From assembly GCF_020782115.1 (NCBI RefSeq), contig NZ_JAJGMW010000020.1, forward strand, positions 23,931-87,930: 64,000 nucleotides of DNA, given 5' to 3'. This document shows, one piece after another, positions 1 to 9,370 of the stretch (its first letter is position 1; every line of letters starts with the position of its first letter). Source of the DNA: Leeuwenhoekiella parthenopeia (lineage in GTDB: Bacteria > Bacteroidota > Bacteroidia > Flavobacteriales > Flavobacteriaceae). The notes beneath the pieces are model-generated. The model did not search any database. It was given only the letters and a program-made list of their open reading frames with translations, and was not told the DNA's origin. The position numbers and the translations under genes are program-made.

Positions 1-524
1 GCATTTTTCACGAAAAGAGCATAAAAAAGATTTGTGTAGACTATCGTCTGCGATTTCTGGATTCCCGATATTTTAAAGGTACATTTCCGCAGGAAGCCCT
101 TTCAGAAATAAGCCGTCTTGAAAACGAACATGAGATAAGCCTGAAGGGTTTTAAAATCATGGCGCCTTCCAAGATGTTTGTTTTGAGTAAAACAGACGAT
201 CCCTTACTCTTTGCTCCAATGGGCAACGGCTATTATTACCTTATACACAAATGGGGAAATGATTTACATCCTTTACGCAAGTGGATGATGTGGCCTTTTA
301 AGAACTTTGAAAACCTTATCTTCACGATACTCCTATCCAGTGTCGTGGCTACGCTTTTAGTTCCTGATGGTTTGTTTACCAGAAAACAGGATTTTAGCCA
401 GGATGTGATGGTATTCTTTTTTATGTTTAAATCTATCGCCGCCGTGGTTCTGTTTTATGGTTTTGCTCTGGGCAAAAATTTCAATACAGCAATCTGGCGT
501 TGTCAGTATGATAAAGCCCAGTAA
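1..524 (+). CDS. C-terminal part of a membrane protein of unknown function (5' end outside window)
   Basis: The frame is open at the left edge (codons run from base 3) and ends with TAA at 522-524, so about 173 C-terminal residues are visible. An ATG at 159 is internal, because the frame reads through upstream without a stop. The visible part has a soluble, charged first 100 residues and two hydrophobic segments near visible residues 103-122 and 134-156, then a short polar tail. I do not recognise the family. The stop codon directly abuts the ATG of the next gene, so the two are probably co-transcribed and translationally coupled. The neighbour also ends in membrane segments, which suggests a shared inner-membrane role, but this is inference. 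Confidence 0.75.
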   Translation, partial: IFHEKSIKKICVDYRLRFLDSRYFKGTFPQEALSEISRLENEHEISLKGFKIMAPSKMFVLSKTDDPLLFAPMGNGYYYLIHKWGNDLHPLRKWMMWPFKNFENLIFTILLSSVVATLLVPDGLFTRKQDFSQDVMVFFFMFKSIAAVVLFYGFALGKNFNTAIWRCQYDKAQ

Positions 525-1028
525 ATGATCACAGACTCAAATTATGAACGCGTTTACTCGGGTTCTGAAATCAATGCAAACTACCTTAAAACCTATCTGG
601 AAGACTCGGGGATAAAGAGCATTTTGCGCAATGATAAGGAAAGCGCGTTACGCGGAGGATTTGGAAATTATGAAAGTGAAGTATTGCTTTTTGTTGAAAA
701 AGAAAACCTGATAAAAGCAAAACATCTGGTCGAAAAGGCTTTTGCAGAAGAACAATACAGCGATAGCGAACTTGAGGCTGAAGCATCACAGAGCCGCCTG
801 GAAGAAGAAGGAAACGTAAGCTCAGAAGGAAGACCGCTTATTCAGAAAGGAGAAAAACCACAGCGTTCTAAATGGAATTTGCTTATAAACGCAGCACTTC
901 TTATCTATTCACTATGGAGACTTTACCCACTTACGCAGGGAGAAGAGCTGTCGACTTTCAGGATATTTTTGAGTGGTTTTATTGCTGCGATAAGTGCGTT
1001 TGCACTCATCAATCACTTTAGAAAGTAG
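525..1028 (+). CDS. DUF2007-domain protein with C-terminal membrane segments
   Basis: The first 75 residues match the pattern of DUF2007 (putative signal-transducing domain): a YERVYSGSEINAN start, a helix ending in EDSGI, the LRGGFG turn and a final LVEKAF helix. A polar, Glu-rich linker (about 80-115) follows, then two hydrophobic stretches (about 118-135 and 143-163), so the domain is probably held at the membrane. The start ATG follows the upstream TAA with no gap. A second, soluble DUF2007 protein is encoded at 25221-25454. The domain's molecular function is not known; the assignment is by sequence pattern only. Confidence 0.8.
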   Translation: MITDSNYERVYSGSEINANYLKTYLEDSGIKSILRNDKESALRGGFGNYESEVLLFVEKENLIKAKHLVEKAFAEEQYSDSELEAEASQSRLEEEGNVSSEGRPLIQKGEKPQRSKWNLLINAALLIYSLWRLYPLTQGEELSTFRIFLSGFIAAISAFALINHFRK

Positions 1029-1032
1029 GTCT

Positions 1033-1572
1033 TTAATCGTTCAGATTGAGGTACGTCCCCGAATAATTGCCGTAAATGACTTCGTCGTCATTTCGGGTAA
1101 AGCTAAAATCAAGGGAAATTTCTGATGCTGTAATACGGTTAATCACCACCTCTATTGCTACTGCCTGTTCTGCAGTTACCTGGTAATTTAAAATCGCGTC
1201 ACCGCGGCTGTAGCTCCCTTCAGAAATAGTTCCTTCCACAAAGAACTCGTAATCCACCGCGTTAGTGTAGGTAACCGCTTTGATAACATCATCAGTAAGC
1301 GCAAAATATATCGCGGTAATGTCATCCAGATCTTCCCCGGAAGTCATTTGAGCCGTAGTTTTATTGAAGAAATTGAAACCTATTTTTGAAGGTTCGTCGC
1401 TTTGGGTATTTTCATCAAAAATCCATAAGGTTTGCATATCAAACAAAATCCCGTCAAACACAAATGCATTTACGGGATCTTCCAGATTTTCTTGTGTAGC
1501 GGCGTCATCGTCAGATGAACAGGCTATACCTAAAGAAACAACTAAGATTAAAATAAGTAACCTGATTTTCAT
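1033..1572 (-). CDS. Predicted lipoprotein, unknown function
   Basis: 179 residues. The N-terminus has a lipoprotein signal with a hydrophobic core and the lipobox-like IACSS; Cys18 would be lipidated. The acidic run after it (SSDDDAA) resembles the lipoprotein export signals that send flavobacterial lipoproteins to the cell surface. The rest is acidic, beta-rich and has no recognisable catalytic motif; it ends in a strand-rich segment with YGNYSGTYL, as in many Bacteroidota surface lipoproteins. The gene is convergent with the upstream DUF2007 gene (4 bp apart) and lies 45 bp downstream of the ABC-F gene on the same strand. Function cannot be assigned. Confidence 0.75.
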   Translation of the reverse strand: MKIRLLILILVVSLGIACSSDDDAATQENLEDPVNAFVFDGILFDMQTLWIFDENTQSDEPSKIGFNFFNKTTAQMTSGEDLDDITAIYFALTDDVIKAVTYTNAVDYEFFVEGTISEGSYSRGDAILNYQVTAEQAVAIEVVINRITASEISLDFSFTRNDDEVIYGNYSGTYLNLND

Positions 1573-1617
1573 AATGGCCTTCCTGATTTGGGATCGAGAA
1601 GGCCAATATACTAAAAT

Positions 1618-3261
<1,644 letters not shown>

Positions 3262-3429
3262 TTAAGGCCGCAAAAGTACAGCTATTGCCGTAAAAGATGA
3301 AAGATTAACTTTTTAATTCTATGTTTTAACTTGTAATTAACAAGGTAAAATCTACAACACGGCTACATTTAGCCTCCAATAGCCATCAAAGTAATTTTTA
3401 CTATCCCTAAACTCAAGACCTGACTTCCT

Positions 3430-4842
3430 ATGATTGAAAAGTTACTTTTCTTCATACTTATTTTATTATTAGCCGGTTGCGGCAGTGATACTCCTAAAGC
3501 TGACACCGGTACGTATCTGGGTGGCGAGGTGGTGAACCCGGTATCGAATCATGTGATTCTATCTAAAGATGGTATTTTTCTGGACAGTATTTCTTTAGAT
3601 CAAAACAATCGCTTTTTATATCAATTCAAAAACACTCCAAAAGGCATTTATACTTTTGAGCATAATGAAGAGCAGATCGTATATATTGAGCCGGGGGACA
3701 GCCTTTTGCTTCGCGTAAATACTTTTGAGTTTGACGAAACCCTGACCTACACGGGTTACGGTGCTTCTGAAAACAACCTGCTTATCGAATTTTTCCTGAA
3801 GAATGAGGAAGAAAACAACCTGATGATTCAACGGGAAATCTACCAGCAGGATCCGGCGACTTTTAGCCGAAGTATTCTGAGTTTTAAGAATGAACGTCAG
3901 GACATGCTTGATGAATTTTTAAAAAGTCACGATGTAAGCGATGATTTTGAAAGCATAGCGCAAGCCCTTGTAGATTATGATTATTATGCCAGGCTTGAAG
4001 TCTACCCGATGTCGCATTTTGGGGTAGATCGCGTTGACTTTATCAAATCCCTACCCAACTCGTTTTACGATTACCGTAAAAAAGTAAACTTCAATGAAGC
4101 CAAATTTATAGAGCTTTATCCCTACCAGCGGTTTTTATTCAATTATTTCAACCAGGCTGCCTTTAGAGAATACTTCACAGAAGAAACTTACAATCCGCTG
4201 TCGTTTACCCACAACCTGCATAAGCTGCGTCTCATTCAGTCTGAAATCAAAAACGACTCGGTAAAAAGCTTTTTACTAACCCGTACGATCAAAGACTATC
4301 TGGCGAACAGCAACGATAAAAAAGGAGGCGAAACGCTATACGAAATGTATATGAATCAAATTCCTTCGGAAGCAGATAAGAAAGAAATTCGCGATTTATA
4401 CACGGCAAATAAAAAGATCGAAACCGGAAAACGCATTCCCGATGAGCAATTGCTCACGCTGCAACAGGACACGGTTACTTTTGAAACCAGCATAAAGAAA
4501 CCGGCATTTATTTTCTTTTGGTCAAACAACAATAAAACCCACGCTAAACGCGCCCAGCAACTGGCAGAAAGTTACCTGGAAAAATTTCCGGAATTCACGT
4601 TTATGGCTATTAACGTAAACGATGATTACACCAGCTGGAAACGCAGTATTGAGCGCTATGACTTTAAACCTCAAAACCAGTTTCTGTTTACGGGGGATTA
4701 CAATCAACTGGTAAAGGATCTGGCTTTAAGCTCTACCCTTAAAACCTTTATTGTAGATCAAAATGGTTTTATCATTAATGCGCACACGAATTTGTTCAGC
4801 ACAACTTTTGAAAGCGAACTGCTTACAGCTTTGAATAAGTAA
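3430..4842 (+). CDS. TlpA/thioredoxin-like lipoprotein without a CXXC motif
   Basis: 470 residues with a lipoprotein signal (LLLAGCGSD, lipidated Cys at about 17). Residues 25-115 form a beta-rich domain like the N-terminal DUF4369-type domain of Bacteroidota TlpA-like proteins. A helical middle follows, and residues about 355-470 look like a thioredoxin fold (KPAFIFFWSNNN, then FMAINVND, then TFIVDQNGFI). The place where thioredoxins carry WCxxC reads WSNNNKTH, so no redox cysteines are present and disulphide chemistry is unlikely. It may be a binding or scaffold protein. A true CGPC-containing relative is encoded at 53942-55855. The gene ends at a strong bidirectional terminator. Confidence 0.8.
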   Translation: MIEKLLFFILILLLAGCGSDTPKADTGTYLGGEVVNPVSNHVILSKDGIFLDSISLDQNNRFLYQFKNTPKGIYTFEHNEEQIVYIEPGDSLLLRVNTFEFDETLTYTGYGASENNLLIEFFLKNEEENNLMIQREIYQQDPATFSRSILSFKNERQDMLDEFLKSHDVSDDFESIAQALVDYDYYARLEVYPMSHFGVDRVDFIKSLPNSFYDYRKKVNFNEAKFIELYPYQRFLFNYFNQAAFREYFTEETYNPLSFTHNLHKLRLIQSEIKNDSVKSFLLTRTIKDYLANSNDKKGGETLYEMYMNQIPSEADKKEIRDLYTANKKIETGKRIPDEQLLTLQQDTVTFETSIKKPAFIFFWSNNNKTHAKRAQQLAESYLEKFPEFTFMAINVNDDYTSWKRSIERYDFKPQNQFLFTGDYNQLVKDLALSSTLKTFIVDQNGFIINAHTNLFSTTFESELLTALNK

Positions 4843-4874
4843 TCCTGAGGTTTTTTAATCTGAATTAACCCAAT

Positions 4875-4914
4875 AAAAAAATCGCCCGTCTTGATTTAAG
4901 ACGGGCGATTTTTT
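4875..4914. terminator. Bidirectional intrinsic terminator
   Basis: Perfect 12-bp stem (ATCGCCCGTCTT at 4881-4892, complement at 4898-4909) with a 5-base loop, flanked by an A-run on the left and a T-run on the right. It lies between two convergent genes and can serve both. Confidence 0.92.
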
Positions 4915-4933
4915 ATTCTGAAAGAATGGCTTT

Positions 4934-5590
4934 TTAGCTATTCCCTTTTTTATAGTCGGCTAAGAATTTCTCCAGACCTATATCGGTAAGAGGATGACTC
5001 AAAAGACCTTCGATTGACGAAAGCGGCCCGGTCATTACATCAGATCCTAACTTGGCGCAGTCAATAACGTGCATCGTGTGACGGATTGAAGCTGCAAGGA
5101 TTTCAGTCTCAAAAGCATAGTTATCATATACCAGACGAATGTCTGCGATAAGCTGAAGACCATCTGTAGAGATATCATCAAGACGACCTAAGAACGGAGA
5201 TACATAAGTAGCACCTGCTTTAGCTGCAAGCAATGCCTGCCCTACTGAGAATACAAGAGTACAGTTTGTACGTATCCCTTTATCACTAAAGTATTTTAAT
5301 GCTTTAACACCATCTTTAATCATTGGTATTTTAACTACGATTTGCTCGTGTAATGCAGCAAGCTCTTCACCTTCCTTAACCATTCCGTCAAAGTCTGTAG
5401 AGATCACCTCTGCACTCACATCACCGTCAACAAGATTACAGATGTCAACATAATGCTTAAGAATATTTTCTCTTCCGGTAATGCCTTCTTTAGCCATCAA
5501 TGATGGGTTCGTGGTTACACCATCAAGTACGCCCAGATCCTGAGCTTCTTTAATCTGATCAAGGTTTGCGGTATCAATAAAAAATTTCAT
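4934..5590 (-). CDS. fsa: Transaldolase / fructose-6-phosphate aldolase family (TalC/FSA type)
   Basis: 218 residues, the short length typical of the FSA/TalC subfamily, not the 310+ residue classical transaldolases. It begins [16 protein letters not shown] and has the class I aldolase signature [13 protein letters not shown] (about 25-37) and the Schiff-base lysine region [10 protein letters not shown] (about 84-93), then TNCTLVFS and [12 protein letters not shown]. It acts in the cytosol on sugar phosphates, most likely as the transaldolase of the pentose phosphate pathway; FSA activity is possible and cannot be separated by sequence here. It is monocistronic, ending at the bidirectional terminator. 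Confidence 0.93.
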   Translation of the reverse strand: MKFFIDTANLDQIKEAQDLGVLDGVTTNPSLMAKEGITGRENILKHYVDICNLVDGDVSAEVISTDFDGMVKEGEELAALHEQIVVKIPMIKDGVKALKYFSDKGIRTNCTLVFSVGQALLAAKAGATYVSPFLGRLDDISTDGLQLIADIRLVYDNYAFETEILAASIRHTMHVIDCAKLGSDVMTGPLSSIEGLLSHPLTDIGLEKFLADYKKGNS

Positions 5591-5717
5591 GAGGATATTT
5601 TTGGTTTATCAATTGTTTTATGGTCAAAATTAAGCAATTAAAACTTGAATTTTCGTAAAGTTACGTTATTATACAAATTAAGTGTTAATGTTACATTTAC
5701 GTATTAATTTGGAACTT

Positions 5718-6521
5718 TTAGAGCTTGTAATGGTTCAACAGCAGTCGCTCATAGCTTTTACCGGGCAACACACCTTTTAAAAAGGTAGAAAAGCGTTGCA
5801 TAAAAGCCCCCACTTTATAGTCTACCTGTGGTTCTTTGGTATTGATAATTTCGAAAACGGCTTTAGCCATAAGCATAGGATCCTCCCCTTCATCTACGTG
5901 CTCGTCCATCAAAGCTAAAGACTTCCCGTAATTGGACGCGTAGTCTGAATCTTCACGCAAAGGAGCGTGATAACGACCGGAAGCGATATTGGTTGCAAAA
6001 TCTCCCGGCGCCACGTTAGTCAGCTTAACATTAAATTCCCTGAGTTCCATACGCAAAGCTTCGGTGGTTAAACTCAAAGCCCCTTTGGTAGCTGAGTACG
6101 CACTGCGATAGGGCAAGCCCATATAACCAGCAATAGAAGTCACATTGATAATTAAGCCCCTGCGTTGTTTACGCATGGTGGGAAGAACTGCTTTCATCAC
6201 CGCAATAGGACCAAAATAATTAGTCTCAAAAACCGACTTCAATTCCTCTTCCGGGATTTCCTCAAGCGGACCGGTTATACCTTTACCGGCATTGTTTATA
6301 AGTACATCAATAGTGCCTTCCTGCTCTAAAACAGTGGCAACGGCAGTTTTTATAGTTTCGGTTTTCGTAACGTCAAGTGCTACCAGATTGACCCCGTTAA
6401 GCGTTGAAGATTTTGGATTACGACTGGTACCATAAACGGTAAAACCTTTGGTAACCAAATATTCAGCGATTGATTTACCAATGCCTGAGGAGGCTCCGGT
6501 GATCAGGACAACTTTTGACAT
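5718..6521 (-). CDS. Short-chain dehydrogenase/reductase
   Basis: 267 residues, classical SDR length. Visible motifs: cofactor loop TGASSGIG (8-15), NNAG (76-79), catalytic Ser129 in VTSIAG, and the active-site Tyr142 and Lys146 in SAYSATK. Residue R34 after the second strand favours NADP(H). The C-terminal 60 residues, with a late hydrophobic and basic stretch, resemble SDRs acting on lipids or steroids, but substrate is not readable. It starts with ATG at 6521 just downstream of the SRP RNA gene on the same strand, whose terminator separates them. Confidence 0.93.
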   Translation of the reverse strand: MSKVVLITGASSGIGKSIAEYLVTKGFTVYGTSRNPKSSTLNGVNLVALDVTKTETIKTAVATVLEQEGTIDVLINNAGKGITGPLEEIPEEELKSVFETNYFGPIAVMKAVLPTMRKQRRGLIINVTSIAGYMGLPYRSAYSATKGALSLTTEALRMELREFNVKLTNVAPGDFATNIASGRYHAPLREDSDYASNYGKSLALMDEHVDEGEDPMLMAKAVFEIINTKEPQVDYKVGAFMQRFSTFLKGVLPGKSYERLLLNHYKL

Positions 6522-6570
6522 AATGTGCGTTTAATGGCGAAGAATTTACGCAAATATAAGGCATAAAAAA

Positions 6571-6667
6571 AGGCAAGCTACCTACATCACACCGCTACGA
6601 CCATCTACCCTTGCTGCGTTCCCGCCCTGGGGGAATTCGACAGGAGCTGGTTGTGTAGGACTTGCCG
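6571..6667 (-). ncRNA. ffs: Small signal recognition particle RNA (4.5S type)
   Basis: Read on the minus strand, the centre contains the conserved SRP helix 8 core with GGGAACGCAGCAAGGGUA, matching the GGAAGCAGCCAAGG region of E. coli 4.5S RNA, and a CCCCCAGGGCGGG apical part. The ends pair (GGCAAG at 6572-6577 with CTTGCC at 6661-6666, and CCTACA with TGTAGG), giving the expected long hairpin of about 100 nt. A U-rich run follows the 3' end at 6564-6571, so the RNA ends as its own terminator. It partners with Ffh in co-translational targeting to the membrane. A well-formed promoter lies directly upstream. Confidence 0.93.
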
Positions 6668-6671
6668 GGTG

Positions 6672-6702
6672 CAAATATACATTACCTATCTGCTTTGCCA
6701 AA
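6672..6702 (-). promoter_or_regulatory. Bacteroidota-type promoter of the SRP RNA gene
   Basis: On the minus strand, TTTG (6702-6699), a 19-base spacer, then TATATTTG (6679-6672). This fits the -33 TTTG / -7 TAnnTTTG consensus of the primary sigma factor of Bacteroidota exactly. The -7 box ends a few bases before the paired 5' end of the RNA, so transcription would start near 6667. Confidence 0.85.
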
Positions 6703-6755
6703 GGTTTTTTAAACTGAATTTATTGATTTAACTTCATCCCCAAATTCCAAAACAC

Positions 6756-7814
6756 ATGCGCATTTCTAATCTTCTCGTTATCTTGTCTTTAGGCATCTTC
6801 TTAGTCTCCTGCGGAAACGGAAAAGATCTCACCAAAAGTTTTTCGATCGTTGTTGACAAGCCTTTAGAGAGTTTAAAAAACGGCGAAAACATCACGATAA
6901 GCCTTAAACCAAAGGGTGATATTGTGCTTGATTCGGTAGTTTATCAGCTCGACAATACGAGAATAGGCAGCCAGCCGGGACTCGAGGCCCTTTCCTATAC
7001 CCTTAATGAACAAAAGCTCGGCAAAAAGCAACTGCAGGCAACCTTATACGCAGGCGATAAAACCGCTGTTCTTAACGAAACGCTCATTTTGCTGTCTTCA
7101 GAAACTCCCGTGCTGTATACCTACGAAATAGTCAATACCTTTCCGCACGCCAAAGAATCGTATACACAGGGACTTGAATTTCACAAGGACAGCCTTTATG
7201 AAAGTATTGGGGAGTATGGTAAATCGGCCCTGCTTAAAACCGATTTGCAAAGCGGAACAATTCTAAAGCGCATTGATCTTGACAAAACGTATTTCGCCGA
7301 AGGCTTAACTATTTTAAATGAAAAATTGATACAGCTAACCTGGCGTGAGAAAATGGGTTTTATTTACGATCTCGACAGCTTTAAAAAAACCGGAAGCTTT
7401 CAATATGGTCAAAGTAAAGAAGGATGGGGCCTTTGTAATGATGGTAAAAACATCTATAAATCTGACGGTACCGAAAAAATCTGGATTTTAGATCCCGAAA
7501 CCTATGCCGAGACCGGCTATTTTGAAGTGGTTGACAATAAGAAAGTACGCTCCAAGTTTAATGAACTCGAGTGGGTTGAAGGCAAAATTTATGCAAACAG
7601 TTATCAGTTTGACAGCATCACTATAATCAATCCCGAGACCGGTGCTATTGAAGGCGTTGTCGATCTCAGATCACTCAAGAAACAAATAGGCTCTATTACC
7701 GATGATGCTAATGAAGTACTCAATGGGATTGCCTATGATTCAAAAAATCAAAAGCTTTATGTAACCGGCAAACACTGGGACAAATTATTTGAAATACGCA
7801 TTTTCAAAAAATAA
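6756..7814 (+). CDS. Glutaminyl-peptide cyclotransferase-like lipoprotein (Glu_cyclase_2 family)
   Basis: 352 residues. Lipoprotein signal with LVSCGNG. Residues about 25-110 form a beta-sandwich-like domain; from about 120 on the sequence follows the plant-type five-bladed propeller of glutaminyl cyclases (YTQGLEFHKDSLYESIG, FAEGLTILNEKLIQLTW, GWGLCNDGKNIYKSDGT, LNGIAYDSKNQKLYVTGKHW). The enzyme converts N-terminal glutamine of exported proteins to pyroglutamate. This fits the window: the predicted signal peptidase I substrates here all expose Gln after cleavage. It is followed 8 bp later by a lipoprotein gene on the same strand and likely starts an operon running to 12210. Confidence 0.88.
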   Translation: MRISNLLVILSLGIFLVSCGNGKDLTKSFSIVVDKPLESLKNGENITISLKPKGDIVLDSVVYQLDNTRIGSQPGLEALSYTLNEQKLGKKQLQATLYAGDKTAVLNETLILLSSETPVLYTYEIVNTFPHAKESYTQGLEFHKDSLYESIGEYGKSALLKTDLQSGTILKRIDLDKTYFAEGLTILNEKLIQLTWREKMGFIYDLDSFKKTGSFQYGQSKEGWGLCNDGKNIYKSDGTEKIWILDPETYAETGYFEVVDNKKVRSKFNELEWVEGKIYANSYQFDSITIINPETGAIEGVVDLRSLKKQIGSITDDANEVLNGIAYDSKNQKLYVTGKHWDKLFEIRIFKK

Positions 7815-7822
7815 ATTGAAGC

Positions 7823-9370
7823 GTGAAAAGTCAATTCGCATTTCTGTATAAGACTTCGCTCTTCCTTGTAGCACTTGTGAGTTTAGCATCGTGCAGAGAT
7901 GATTTTGAGCCCGAGCGCAGTACAGGAAAACTCGAATTTTCAAGAGACACCCTATATCTCGACACGGTTTTTTCAAATATTGGCAGCAGCACCTATACCC
8001 TTAAAGTTTTCAACCGCAGTGACGCGTTTATACGTATCCCGCAGGTAGGCCTGGCCAGGGGTGAAAATTCGGCATATCGCCTCAATATTGACGGCCGTGC
8101 CGGAAAAGTTTTTAATGAAGTAGAAATTTTACCCCGCGACAGTATTTTTATTTTTATAGAAACCACGCTAGATGCTCAAAATAATGATCAGCTTATCTAC
8201 ACAGATCAGATTGTTTTTGACGCTGAGCCTTACACCCAGAAAGTCGAACTCGTGACCCTTGTGCAAGATGCTGAATTTCTTTTTCCAGGTAGAAATGCCC
8301 AGGGTATTAAAGAGACTTTACAAATAGGGATTGATGAAGCGGGCGAACCCATCCTGATAGAAGGTTTTGTTCTTGCTGACGATCAATTGCGCTTTACCAA
8401 TGAGAAGCCTTATGTTATTTACGGCTACGCCGGAATCGCTGACGGAAAAACTATGATCATCGAGGCAGGAGCACGACTGCATTTTCACGACAACAGCGGC
8501 ATTATTGTGGGCAATGGCGGAAGGATTGAAGCTAACGGAAGCTTAAGCACGGACCCGGAAACCTTAGAAAATGAAATTATTTTAGAAGGAGATCGTCTCG
8601 AGCCCGAGTATGCTGCTGTGCCCGGACAATGGGGTACCGTCTGGTTTACACCGGGAAGTACCGGGCTTCTGAATTATGTAACCCTAAAAAACAGCAATCT
8701 GGGTATCCTGGCAGATGGTAATACCGGCAATGCGGAAGCCGATATCCAATTGAAAAACACGCAAATCTATAACAGCGCTCTGGTAGGTCTATATGCCGTT
8801 ACCGCTTCTATTGATGCTGAAAACCTGATAGTAGGCAATTCGGGGATTTCCAATCTGTGGATCAGGATGGGCGGTAGCTACAGCTTTACGCACAGTACCT
8901 TTGCTAATTATTGGAATCAAAGTTTTCGCAACACCCCGGCCGTACAGATTGACAATTTTTTGGAGACCGAAGATGCCCTGCTTACTTCAGGCCTAACAAA
9001 GGCCGATTTTGTAAATTGCATCGTTTACGGTAACAGATCTGAAGAATTGGGATTACGGTCTATTGAAGCAATACCTTTCAATTTTTCATTCAGTAACAGT
9101 CTAATTCGGTTTGATGATCGTTTTGGTGAATTTTCGGCTTTGCCAAACTATGACTTTACAGATACAGCTAAATATCAAATGATTAAACGCAGTGAAGATC
9201 CTGATTTTGAAAACACAGCAACTAACGGGTATCGTATAGGCTTAAATTCTGCTGCCCGGGCATTGGGTAATGCTACAGGAGCTGCTCGCGTACCCCGGGA
9301 CATTAGCGGTACAGAACGCAACAACAACCCGGATGCCGGGGCTTATCAGGCTACAAATCTTGACAATTAG
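7823..9370 (+). CDS. Surface lipoprotein with predicted right-handed beta-helix
   Basis: 515 residues, GTG start at 7823, 8 bp after the cyclotransferase stop. The lipoprotein signal ends LASCRDDFEPE; the acidic DDFE run just after the Cys resembles the export signal of surface lipoproteins in Flavobacteriia. Residues 35-170 look like an Ig-like module (FSRDTLYLDTVFSNIGSSTY). Residues about 195-380 have the short repeated strands of a parallel beta-helix (IEAGARLHFHDNSGIIVGNGGRIEANGSL, then NSNLGILADG, NSALVGLYAV). The end, NPDAGAYQ, is common in such proteins. Role not known; probably a cell-surface binding or structural protein working with the T9SS protein encoded immediately after it. Confidence 0.8.
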   Translation: MKSQFAFLYKTSLFLVALVSLASCRDDFEPERSTGKLEFSRDTLYLDTVFSNIGSSTYTLKVFNRSDAFIRIPQVGLARGENSAYRLNIDGRAGKVFNEVEILPRDSIFIFIETTLDAQNNDQLIYTDQIVFDAEPYTQKVELVTLVQDAEFLFPGRNAQGIKETLQIGIDEAGEPILIEGFVLADDQLRFTNEKPYVIYGYAGIADGKTMIIEAGARLHFHDNSGIIVGNGGRIEANGSLSTDPETLENEIILEGDRLEPEYAAVPGQWGTVWFTPGSTGLLNYVTLKNSNLGILADGNTGNAEADIQLKNTQIYNSALVGLYAVTASIDAENLIVGNSGISNLWIRMGGSYSFTHSTFANYWNQSFRNTPAVQIDNFLETEDALLTSGLTKADFVNCIVYGNRSEELGLRSIEAIPFNFSFSNSLIRFDDRFGEFSALPNYDFTDTAKYQMIKRSEDPDFENTATNGYRIGLNSAARALGNATGAARVPRDISGTERNNNPDAGAYQATNLDN

